Shown: positions 18,360 to 25,194 of the stretch, piece after piece
Numbering within the stretch: the stretch's first letter is position 1
Layout: each line of letters begins with the position of its first letter
Translations under genes and position numbers: made by a program
The notes under the pieces: generated by a model
Seen by the model: only the letters and a program-made list of their open reading frames with translations
Told to the model about the DNA's origin: nothing
Databases searched by the model: none
Assembly: GCF_030818935.1 (NCBI RefSeq)
Contig: NZ_JAUTBD010000001.1
Coordinates: 2,914,001-2,978,000, forward strand
Origin: Microbacterium sp. SORGH_AS_1204
GTDB lineage: Bacteria; Actinomycetota; Actinomycetes; Actinomycetales; Microbacteriaceae
DNA: 64,000 nt
Direction of reading: 5' to 3'

Positions 18360-18662
18360 TTCGCCCCTCTGGTCGACACCGTTGGTTCCCTCCACGACGC
18401 CCGCGGCCTCCCGCCGCATTTCGTCGCCGAGATCGCGCAGGATGCGTCGAGGATGCAACTGCCGCGGGTCGTACTCCCGCCAATCCGGGGCCAGGTCGTC
18501 GAGGTCGCGCGTGACGCCCGCCTTGCCCTGCTGGTAGAGGGCGTGCACCCGGCCGATCATCTGCGGCAGCTTCTGTCGCCACTCTCTCAGACGGGCCGGT
18601 CCGACGATCAGCCCCACCAGTATTCCGACGAGAAGAAGCTTGTCGACGTCTATGCCGAACAC
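17985..18662 (-). CDS. TatB-like twin-arginine translocase subunit, with tail antisense to VanZ
   Basis: GTG start giving VFGIDVDKLLLVGILVGLIVGPARLREW: one short membrane helix, a hinge and an amphipathic helix, the TatA/B architecture. The following WREYDPRQLHPRRILRDL segment resembles the DWRKLDPRQYDPRRI block of actinobacterial TatB-like proteins. The recognisable protein ends near base 18380 (about 95 residues). Beyond that the frame stays open for another 375 bp exactly antisense to VanZ, which is unlikely to be real coding. A one-base shift would give a TAA near 18355. The start is 1 nt after the phosphatase stop, so the two are coupled. Confidence 0.55.
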   Translation of the reverse strand: MFGIDVDKLLLVGILVGLIVGPARLREWRQKLPQMIGRVHALYQQGKAGVTRDLDDLAPDWREYDPRQLHPRRILRDLGDEMRREAAGVVEGTNGVDQRGELTGESAPHALHEEGSGQSAGGIGDDIEDAADAPRQEQPLRDLDHRRNGPRDDEDRPCVRTEKRSEQDAERQEEQHVESEIHLAPVGGREQPESDAEEQVCVSIEMFGRQDDDREPGEVERRADG

Positions 18663-18663
18663 C

Positions 18664-19329
18664 TCAGCCCCTCCGTGCCGCACGTCGGCTCGACAGCGCA
18701 GCAAGACGCGTCCGGTACTCGCGCCGCGTCGCGGGGGGCAGCGGCGAGGAAGACGCCGCGGATCCCTCCGGGGGGAGCGCGCCGACGGCCGCAAGGATCG
18801 CGGATACCGCCTGGGTCGCCTCGCGTTCGAAGGCGGTCCACACTTCCTGCGCTCGCCCGACGGGATCCACGACGTCGTCGTCTTCCTCCGGCATCACCCG
18901 CCCACTCAGGCGCGCTCGCCCTGCCGCCCGCACGAGACCCTCCCAATCGCCTGCGGCATCGCGTACCGGGCCGTGCGCGAGGAGGCGGGCGAACTCACGC
19001 ACGGTGAAGACCCTCGAGAGGAGATCGGGACGCAGATCGAGGACGACTCGTCGGTGGGCGCGCTCCGCGCACAACACCGTGTCTCCCGTGGCGAGGACAC
19101 CCTCATCGAGCCGTCGCGTTCGGTGCCCGGAGAGATCGAGCCCGTAGGTCTTGCCGAGGTCGATGGTCTCGGGCGCGGCTCCGATCCCCGGTCTGGCAGC
19201 GGTTCCCGCGCTCTCGACCTCGAGACCGCAGCCGGTGAACGTCTGCACACGGGACCGGATGAGCCCCGCGATGAAAGGCGAGCGGATCATGTTGGCCGTA
19301 CAGACGACGACGATGCGATTCCCGACCAC
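18664..19329 (-). CDS. Low-molecular-weight protein-tyrosine phosphatase
   Basis: Phosphatase of the LMW-PTP/arsenate-reductase fold that dephosphorylates tyrosine kinases of the exopolysaccharide pathway. The active-site loop is C10-TANMI-R16-S (C-x5-R) and the general acid is in DVVDPVGR. The 221-residue product is longer than the usual 150 because of a Ser/Arg-rich tail. GTG 19329 has GGGAGGAA upstream, deciding the start. The BY-kinase at 23235-24878 is a natural partner substrate, though not in the same operon. Its stop is one base from the TatB-like start. Confidence 0.8.
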   Translation of the reverse strand: MVGNRIVVVCTANMIRSPFIAGLIRSRVQTFTGCGLEVESAGTAARPGIGAAPETIDLGKTYGLDLSGHRTRRLDEGVLATGDTVLCAERAHRRVVLDLRPDLLSRVFTVREFARLLAHGPVRDAAGDWEGLVRAAGRARLSGRVMPEEDDDVVDPVGRAQEVWTAFEREATQAVSAILAAVGALPPEGSAASSSPLPPATRREYRTRLAALSSRRAARRG

Positions 19330-19544
19330 GGTTTCCTCCCACGGGGCGATCCCGTCGTCGCGACGGCCGCCTCCGAGCCCAGTCAAACGGCTGCAGCAAC
19401 AGCGATCCGCCGACGGCGGTCTCCGCACGCACGCTTTCGACCGGGTGATATCGCGGCTTTCGACGGGCGAGGTTGTGGGCAAAGGAGCGATTGCGAGGCC
19501 GACCCCACCCGAACATGAGGTCTCACCCCCAACGAAAGGCCGAC

Positions 19545-19775
19545 ATGGGCATCTTCGGCAACGCTTTCTCCGGATGGCACCTCCTCCTCATCCTCGCCGT
19601 CATCCTGCTGCTGTTCGGAGCGGCCAAGCTCCCGGGGTTGGCCAAGAGCGTGGGCGAATCGGTGCGGATCCTCCGCTCGGAGAGCAAGGACTCCACCCCC
19701 GTCGGAGGCGAGACCGCCGAGACGGATCACGGGGATGCCACGCGCGGCCGACCCAGCCCTCCGACCGCGACGTGA
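19545..19775 (+). CDS. tatA: Sec-independent protein translocase TatA
   Basis: A 76-residue protein forming the Tat pore. It begins MGIFGNAFSGWHLLLILAVI, has one membrane helix (LLLILAVILLLFGAAKLPG), the FGAAKLPGLAKSVGESV hinge and amphipathic helix typical of TatA, and an acidic, Pro-rich tail. ATG 19545 follows CGAAAGG. tatC begins 62 bp later and the gap contains the palindrome over the tatC start. Confidence 0.88.
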   Translation: MGIFGNAFSGWHLLLILAVILLLFGAAKLPGLAKSVGESVRILRSESKDSTPVGGETAETDHGDATRGRPSPPTAT

Positions 19776-19817
19776 GTCGGCCGTCGAAAGTTCGTGCCGG
19801 CCGCAGGCGACACGGCT

Positions 19818-19858
19818 CAGATGGGACAGGTGGGGCAATGCCCCTCCTGTCCCATCTG
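19818..19858 (+). promoter_or_regulatory. 41-bp near-perfect palindrome spanning the tatC ribosome site and start codon
   Basis: Arms 19818-19837 and 19839-19858 pair at 19 of 20 positions (only T19831/T19845 mismatch) around a single central A19838, which is the A of the tatC ATG. The left arm holds the GGTGGGG ribosome site and the right arm covers codons 1-7. In RNA this would sequester the start; in DNA it could be an operator or cruciform. Confidence 0.7.
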
Positions 19859-20569
19859 TCTGAGTTGCGCCGGCGCGCCGCGATCTCCGCGATCGCAGTG
19901 CTCGTCACCGGAGTCGCGGGGTTCGCCCTGTCGGACGTCGTCATAGCCGCCGCCGCAGATCCGCTCGCGCACGTGCACGGCCCCTCGATGACAGGACTCA
20001 ACTTCACCCGCATCGGCGAGGCCTTCGACCTGCGATTCAAGATCGCCATGACACTCGGCGTCGTGCTCGCGTCGCCGGTATGGCTGTTCCAGACCTGGGC
20101 ATTCCTCGTGCCCGGCCTCACCTCGCGCGAGCGGCGCGCGGGAATCACTTTCGTCGGCCTGGCCGTCCCTCTCTTCTTCGCCGGCACCTGCTTCGGATGG
20201 CTCGTGGTGCCGCAGATCGTCGAGCTGCTCGCGGGATTCGCCCCGTCGGGCTCGACCACCATGCTCACCGCCAGTCAGTATTTCGACTTCCTGCTGAAGC
20301 TCGTCGTCGGCGTCGGCGTGGCCTTTGTCTCTCCGCTGGCGATCATCGCCCTCAATGCCGTCGGCGTGCTGAGCGCACGAAGCGTTCTCCGCGGGTGGCG
20401 CGTCGCGCTCGTCGTCATCGTCATCTTCTCGGCTGCCGTGACGCCCCCGGCCGACCTGATGAGCATGCTGATCATCGCCTTCCCCCTCTGCGTGCTGTAC
20501 GTCATCGCTGCGGCCTGGACATGGCTCCACGACCGCCGCGCCGCGCGCCGCGCGTCATCGTCGCACTGA
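19838..20569 (+). CDS. tatC: Sec-independent protein translocase TatC
   Basis: Tat receptor subunit that binds twin-arginine signals. The 243-residue protein begins MPLLSHLSELRRRA (the conserved HLxELRxR motif), has six membrane helices, and carries FKIAMTLGVVLASPVWLFQTWAFLVPGL and the ERR segment of the first cytoplasmic loop. The FFAGTCFGWLVVPQIVELL and SAAVTPPADLMSMLIIAFP blocks are also typical. The ATG is the centre of a 41-bp palindrome. Downstream is a large inverted repeat shared with the convergent gene. At least one Tat substrate, the GH32 at 55862, is in the same window. Confidence 0.92.
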   Translation: MPLLSHLSELRRRAAISAIAVLVTGVAGFALSDVVIAAAADPLAHVHGPSMTGLNFTRIGEAFDLRFKIAMTLGVVLASPVWLFQTWAFLVPGLTSRERRAGITFVGLAVPLFFAGTCFGWLVVPQIVELLAGFAPSGSTTMLTASQYFDFLLKLVVGVGVAFVSPLAIIALNAVGVLSARSVLRGWRVALVVIVIFSAAVTPPADLMSMLIIAFPLCVLYVIAAAWTWLHDRRAARRASSSH

Positions 20570-20578
20570 GAGGCGACT

Positions 20579-20668
20579 GCCGCCTCAGCCGTCGACGCGG
20601 TCGCGGTCACCCGCACCGCCCGGCGGTCCGCCTCAGCCGTCGATGCCGTCGCGGCTGAGCGGACCGCC
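20579..20668. terminator. Bidirectional terminator with repeated element between tatC and the convergent gene
   Basis: Inverted repeat 20622-20639 / 20652-20668: 17 paired bases with one bulged C and a 12-nt loop. The segment CCGCCTCAGCCGTCGA of the left arm is also present as a direct repeat 51 bp upstream (from 20579). The structure covers the stop codon of the minus-strand gene. Confidence 0.6.
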
Positions 20669-20983
20669 GGGCGTGATCGCTTCGGCCAGCCGATGCTGCA
20701 GGTCACGCGCGCCGTCTCGCGTCAGCGCCAGCGACACGCCGATACCGGTCTCGATGACGATCCACGTCTCGGGGTCATCGGAGCGGCGGAGGGCGCCGAT
20801 CTCGAGGGTGGTCTCTTCTCCGCCACCACGATCTTCGCCGCGGCGCGCACGCACCGTGAGGGCAACTCCGACGCTCCGGTGGTCTTCATCATCGGGATGC
20901 ACCGTCGCGCCGTGCTCTGTGACGCACCACTCGTGAATGCACGGTCGCCGGTCGACCCGTCGGGTTGAGAGACGCTGGTTCAT
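20633..20983 (-). CDS. Small hypothetical protein, DUF6907-like
   Basis: A 116-residue soluble protein. The segment CIHEWCVTEHGATVHPDDEDHRS with two cysteines and several histidines resembles the DUF6907 family of Actinobacteria, often found beside small XRE regulators. A second part (ETWIVIETGIGVSLALTRDGARDLQHRLAEAI) looks like an alpha/beta fold. ATG 20983 has GAAAGGTG upstream. The XRE-type gene ends 94 bp upstream on the same strand and is probably co-transcribed. Function unknown. Confidence 0.65.
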   Translation of the reverse strand: MNQRLSTRRVDRRPCIHEWCVTEHGATVHPDDEDHRSVGVALTVRARRGEDRGGGEETTLEIGALRRSDDPETWIVIETGIGVSLALTRDGARDLQHRLAEAITPGGPLSRDGIDG

Positions 20984-21077
20984 GCCTGACACCTTTCTCG
21001 CGGGGACGTCGATCGCAATGACGTCCCGAACATCGGTGGGCACGAACGAAGTGAACCGCGAACCTCCGACATCGCGG

Positions 21078-21353
21078 TCAGCGCCCCGGCGGAAGCCCCC
21101 GCGGCGGCGTCGGGATGAGGTCGCTCAGCGCCACACCCAGCACGTCGGCGAGCGCCACGAGTGTGCGCAGCCTCGGATTCGCCGCCGTCCCCGGATTCGA
21201 CTCGCCCTTCTCCAGCTTCCGGTAGGTGAAGGTCGCGAGTCCCGCGGCGTGAGCCACCTGTTCCTGCGACATCCGCTTGTCGGCCCGAGCGCGGAGCATG
21301 CGAGCGCCGAGCTCTCGGGCGAAGTCGGTCCAGGGGTCGGGCAGGTCGCTCAT
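21078..21353 (-). CDS. XRE-family helix-turn-helix regulator
   Basis: A 91-residue DNA-binding protein consisting of one Cro/CI HTH domain: LGARMLRARADKRMSQEQVAHAAGLATFTYRKLEKGESNPG...LRTLVALADVLGVALSDLI (residues about 14-82). ATG 21353 begins MSDLPDPW; an ATG seven codons upstream is less likely. It likely regulates itself and the downstream DUF6907-like gene. An AT-rich ACAT-repeat lies about 30 bp upstream. Confidence 0.85.
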   Translation of the reverse strand: MSDLPDPWTDFARELGARMLRARADKRMSQEQVAHAAGLATFTYRKLEKGESNPGTAANPRLRTLVALADVLGVALSDLIPTPPRGLPPGR

Positions 21354-21700
21354 GCGTCCAGCTTGCAGGGCCACCCACGCTCACATGAACATGTAAACAT
21401 TCCCCACGGATGACGCCCCCATGCGGGCGGACTCGCGCGGTCCGGGTGACACGGTCTTCCGGCGGGGCGACGGGACGGGCGATTGTTCCCCCGGTCCACT
21501 CCGCCGCGGCCAGCCGAAGGAGTCGTTCACGCCCGGAAGAACGCCGCGCGCGCCGGTCGCCGGGGCTTCACCCGACTCGTCCGCCCGAGCGAGACGTCAC
21601 GCACGAGCGGAGCGGTGAGAGAGTCCCCGCGCCCACCGTTGCGTCCACTCCCGGGCGCCGGTCTCGTGAACAACCCCCGGGCGTGGACCACGGAGCACCT
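21354..21700. other. 347-bp gene-free stretch between the XRE gene and the second sugar transferase
   Basis: Holds the ACAT-repeat near its left end and a GGAG ribosome site for the sugar transferase at its right end. Frames are open across it but show no family signal, and I see no strong hairpin. Confidence 0.6.
21383..21400. promoter_or_regulatory. Putative operator of the XRE regulator
   Basis: Three ACAT tetramers spaced 6-8 bp form an AT-rich island in a GC-rich gap, about 30 bp upstream of the XRE start; on the minus strand it includes TTTACA, a -35-like hexamer. Confidence 0.35.
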
Positions 21701-23176
21701 ATGCAAACAGCCGTCTCACTCATCGAGTCATCCGAGCACTCTTTCGATATCACCCGAAGCGGGGGGCCGGGGTCATCCTCGTGGCAGCGTCATTACGCGC
21801 GCTGGGTGATCCTCGCCGACATCGTCGTGGTGGTGACCGTCACCTTCGGCACGCAGGTGCTCTGGCTGGGCCCGCACCCCGTCGCCGTCGCATCGTCGCC
21901 ATTCACCTACACGACCGTGTCGGCCGGACTGACCCTCGCCTGGATGACGGCCCTGTCGCTGTGGGGCACACGACACGCGCGTGTGCTCGGCTACGGCATC
22001 GCCGAGTACCGGTTGGTCCTGGGCGCCTCCGTGCAGTTGTTCGGACTCGTGGCGATCGTCGCGTACCTGACCGGTGCCGATCTGTCGCGCGGCTACTTCC
22101 TGCTCGGGCTGCCCCTCGGCTGTGTCGCGTTGATGGTGGGGAGGCTGCTCTGCCGGAGTTGGCTCGCGCGAGAACGGCGACGCGGTGCCATGAGCGCGCG
22201 CGTCGTGCTCGTAGGTAGCGCGGAAGAGAACGCACGGGTGGCCGCCGAACTCTCCCGCCAGCCGACCGCCGGCCTTCACGTGGTCGGTGTCCACACGCTC
22301 GACAGGGCGGGCTTCGCCTCAACCTGGTCGGAGGAGAACGCGCGACACCTGCGCGCCCGCCTCGAGGACCTGCAGGCCGACAGCGTTCTGGTCTCCGGCG
22401 GTGCCGTGCTCGACGCGCACGACATCCGCCGGATCGGCTGGAGCCTCGATCCGGGCCGTCAGCACCTCATCGTGGCCGTCAACCTCACCGATGTGGCAGG
22501 TCCTCGGCTGCACACGCGCCCCGTGGCGGGGCTCCCCCTCGTGCATATCGAGACCCCGCAGTACTCGGTGACGCAACGCTTCCTGAAGCGTGCTTTCGAC
22601 ATCGTGGGCGCCGGCATCCTCGTGCTCATCCTGTCGCCGGTGTTCGCCGCGCTCGCGCTCCTCGTGCGCGCCTCGGGTCCGGGTCCGATCCTCTACCGCC
22701 AGGAGCGGGTCGGGCAGGGCGGCGCACCGTTCGGCATGCTGAAGTTCCGCTCCATGGTGGACGGAGCCGATTCCCGACTCCAAGAATTGCTGAGCGCGCA
22801 GGGACGCGACGGCACGCCCCTGTTCAAGGTCGACAACGACCCTCGGATCACACCCCTCGGGCGGTGGCTGCGCAAGTTCTCGCTCGACGAGCTCCCGCAG
22901 CTGTTCAACGTCCTAGGCGGCCAGATGAGCCTCGTCGGACCCCGCCCCCAGCGCGATGCGGAGGTGGAGTTCTACGACGACGACGCCCACCGGCGTCTCA
23001 TCGTGCGTCCGGGCATGAGCGGGTTGTGGCAGGTCAGCGGCCGCTCGGCACTGGCGTGGGACGACGCCATCCGTCTCGACCTCTTCTACGTCGAGAACTG
23101 GTCGCTCGTCGGCGACATCGTCATCCTGATCCGCACCTTCAAGGCCGTACTTGCTCCCGGCGGCACCGCACACTGA
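21701..23176 (+). CDS. Second polyprenyl glycosylphosphotransferase
   Basis: A 491-residue paralogue of the protein at 11117-12664, with the same order: N-terminal membrane spans, a shortened Rossmann-like middle, a hydrophobic segment (IVGAGILVLILSPVFAALAL) and the sugar-transferase domain (KFRSMVDGADSRL, KFSLDELPQLFNVLGGQMSLVGPRP, GMSGLWQVSGRSALAW). The two share long stretches such as TRPVAGLPL.H.ETP. Having two initiating transferases suggests two glycans or alternative starters. ATG 21701 with GGAG 6 nt upstream. It converges on the BY-kinase gene across a strong terminator. Confidence 0.9.
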   Translation: MQTAVSLIESSEHSFDITRSGGPGSSSWQRHYARWVILADIVVVVTVTFGTQVLWLGPHPVAVASSPFTYTTVSAGLTLAWMTALSLWGTRHARVLGYGIAEYRLVLGASVQLFGLVAIVAYLTGADLSRGYFLLGLPLGCVALMVGRLLCRSWLARERRRGAMSARVVLVGSAEENARVAAELSRQPTAGLHVVGVHTLDRAGFASTWSEENARHLRARLEDLQADSVLVSGGAVLDAHDIRRIGWSLDPGRQHLIVAVNLTDVAGPRLHTRPVAGLPLVHIETPQYSVTQRFLKRAFDIVGAGILVLILSPVFAALALLVRASGPGPILYRQERVGQGGAPFGMLKFRSMVDGADSRLQELLSAQGRDGTPLFKVDNDPRITPLGRWLRKFSLDELPQLFNVLGGQMSLVGPRPQRDAEVEFYDDDAHRRLIVRPGMSGLWQVSGRSALAWDDAIRLDLFYVENWSLVGDIVILIRTFKAVLAPGGTAH

Positions 23177-23181
23177 CGCAT

Positions 23182-23219
23182 GATGAAGGGGCCGGCTCGA
23201 ATGAGCCGGCCCCTTCATC
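23182..23219. terminator. Bidirectional terminator between the sugar transferase and BY-kinase genes
   Basis: Perfect 17-bp stem (23182-23198 with 23203-23219) closed by a GAAT loop between convergent genes; one flank continues CGTT. Confidence 0.8.
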
Positions 23220-23234
23220 GTTCCGTCTCGGCGG

Positions 23235-24878
23235 TCACCCGCGACGCGTGCGACGCCTCGTCACGGCCTCCGCGGGAGGTTCCACGCTCGGGACCTGGAC
23301 CGGAATTTCATCTGTGGCGTCACCCCCGGGTGCGGCGGGCGTCCTCCGCTGCGAAAGCGTCCGCAACCCGCTGACATTCTCAGGCGGCGGGCCGGCGGGC
23401 TGCCTGCGCGGACCAGCCTCGCGCTGCTCGGCCGTCCCCGCCGGGGTCTGTTCCTGCCGCCGCAGCCGGAACCGCCACCACGGCTTTCCGGACGATCGCG
23501 GAGCGCCGTAACCGTAGTAGCCCCCGTACTGCGAGCCGTAATAGCTGGAGTCGACGCCGCGCAGCGGCATCCGATTCAGCACGATACCGAGGAGATGGCC
23601 ACGCGTCTTGGCGATGTTCTCGGTCGCGCGCGTCAACATGTCGTCGGTGGTGCGCCCAGCGGTGACCACGAGGACGGCACCGTCCGCCCAGCTCGCGATG
23701 ACGGCCGCGTCGGCGACCGCGAGCGTCGGAGGGGAGTCGACGATGACGACCATGTCGCCCGCGAGCTTCCGGGCGAGCGACTGCATGCGCTGCGACCCCA
23801 CCATCTCGCTCGGGTTCGGCGGCGTGCGGCCTGCCGCGACCACGAAGAGACGACCGTTCTGGTCTACTTGGTGCGCTACCTGCTCGATCTGCGCGCGTCC
23901 GGCCAGCACGTCCGACAGGCCGACGTCGTCGGAGAAACCGAACATTCCGCCGAGCACCGGACGCCGCAGGTCGGCGTCGATGAGGACGACGGACTGGCCG
24001 GTCGCGGCGATGCTCACGGCGAGGTTCGCGGCGGTGGTCGACTTGCCGTCGCCCGGGAGCGGACTGGTGACGACCATGACCCGAGCCGGGCGGTCCACGT
24101 CGACGTACTGCAGGTTGGTGCGCAGTTCTCGCATCGCCTCCTTGTGGGCGAACGAGCCGCGACCATCCTTGATGTCGTCGAACGAGAACACCGCGCGCCC
24201 GCCCGCCAGTTCCTTGTCGACGGGGAGGATGCCGACGACAGAGGCGTCGACGGCGTCCGTGATGTCGCGAGCCGATCGCACGCGTCGATCGAAGGTCCGA
24301 CGCACGAGCGCGAAGATGATGCCCGCCACCCCGCCCGCGAGCGCCCCCACCGTGATGTCGAGCCGGATGTTGGGCGACGACGGCGAGGTGGGCAGGCGCG
24401 CCGAGTCACCCGCGACCAGTCGTACCGCGCTCTGTCCGCTGCCCCCCGTCTCGAGCTGATCGACCTCCGCCGTCATGCCGCGTATCCACGCCTCCGCGAG
24501 GTCGCGCGCGGACTCCGGCGTGGGACCGGTGGCATCCACGCGCACATTGACGGTGTCGACCGGATTGGAGACCCGGATCCGCTGCACGAGGGACTCGGGG
24601 CTGTCGGGGAGTCCGAGATCCTGACGCGCCGTCTCGGCCACGCTTCGCCAGTACCCCATGTCGATGAACGATTTCACCTTCGAGAGGGCGAGCTGGTCTC
24701 CCGCGAGCGCGGCACCGGTCGAACCGTCGGACGCGACCGCGGCCACGTAACCACTCGCGTCCGCCGTGTAGACCCGCGGCTGCAGCGAGCTCCAGCCGAG
24801 GCCCGCCAGCGCCCCCACGGCGATCAGCGCGACGATCGCCTTCCAATACGCGCGCAGAATGCGCACCACCCGCTGCAT
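23235..24878 (-). CDS. Wzz/BY-kinase fusion: polysaccharide co-polymerase with tyrosine autokinase
   Basis: Controls chain length and export of exopolysaccharide through tyrosine autophosphorylation. The 547-residue protein has membrane helix 1 (residues 12-30), an extracellular Wzz domain, helix 2 (about 176-192) and a cytosolic P-loop kinase with Walker A GDGKST (276-281), Walker A' VVLIDAD (298-304) and Walker B VVIVDS (377-382). A tyrosine cluster follows at 446-457 (SSYYGSQYGGYYGYG). Unusually, about 90 further Arg/Pro-rich residues come after the tyrosines. ATG 24878 has GAAGAAG upstream. The phosphatase at 18664 is the likely partner. Confidence 0.9.
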   Translation of the reverse strand: MQRVVRILRAYWKAIVALIAVGALAGLGWSSLQPRVYTADASGYVAAVASDGSTGAALAGDQLALSKVKSFIDMGYWRSVAETARQDLGLPDSPESLVQRIRVSNPVDTVNVRVDATGPTPESARDLAEAWIRGMTAEVDQLETGGSGQSAVRLVAGDSARLPTSPSSPNIRLDITVGALAGGVAGIIFALVRRTFDRRVRSARDITDAVDASVVGILPVDKELAGGRAVFSFDDIKDGRGSFAHKEAMRELRTNLQYVDVDRPARVMVVTSPLPGDGKSTTAANLAVSIAATGQSVVLIDADLRRPVLGGMFGFSDDVGLSDVLAGRAQIEQVAHQVDQNGRLFVVAAGRTPPNPSEMVGSQRMQSLARKLAGDMVVIVDSPPTLAVADAAVIASWADGAVLVVTAGRTTDDMLTRATENIAKTRGHLLGIVLNRMPLRGVDSSYYGSQYGGYYGYGAPRSSGKPWWRFRLRRQEQTPAGTAEQREAGPRRQPAGPPPENVSGLRTLSQRRTPAAPGGDATDEIPVQVPSVEPPAEAVTRRRTRRG

Positions 24879-25194
24879 GTCCACTTCTTCTGCCTTCCCG
24901 ACCCGACGGCGGCACCGGCGGGTCGCCCGAACTATAGGCACAGCTGCGAGCGCCGTCCGACGCCGCCGAGGCCTCTCATCCGCGGGCGAAGGCTCCCAGA
25001 GGCGGACGAGCGGAGGGAGGGGTGACGCCGAAGGGGTGAGAGAGGGATGACGAAGGGGATGAAAGATGCGGTTTTCGCCCGGTTGAGCTCGTCCTCACCC
25101 TCAGGATCATCTCTACGCGGTCGACGCCTCGCTGCGACGACGAACCCCTTCGCCCTCCGGCGGATGGGGCCGCCCCCATCACCTGGAGGTACAG
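24879..25194. other. 316-bp divergent promoter region between BY-kinase and the LuxR-type gene
   Basis: Contains the BY-kinase -10 and a GGAGG ribosome site at about 25181 for the LuxR-type gene. The middle is purine-rich on the plus strand (GAAGGGGTGAGAGAGGGATG). No gene or stable hairpin seen. Confidence 0.5.
24931..24936 (-). promoter_or_regulatory. -10 element (TATAGT) for the BY-kinase gene
   Basis: TATAGT on the minus strand implies a transcription start near 24924 and a leader of about 46 nt. Confidence 0.45.
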
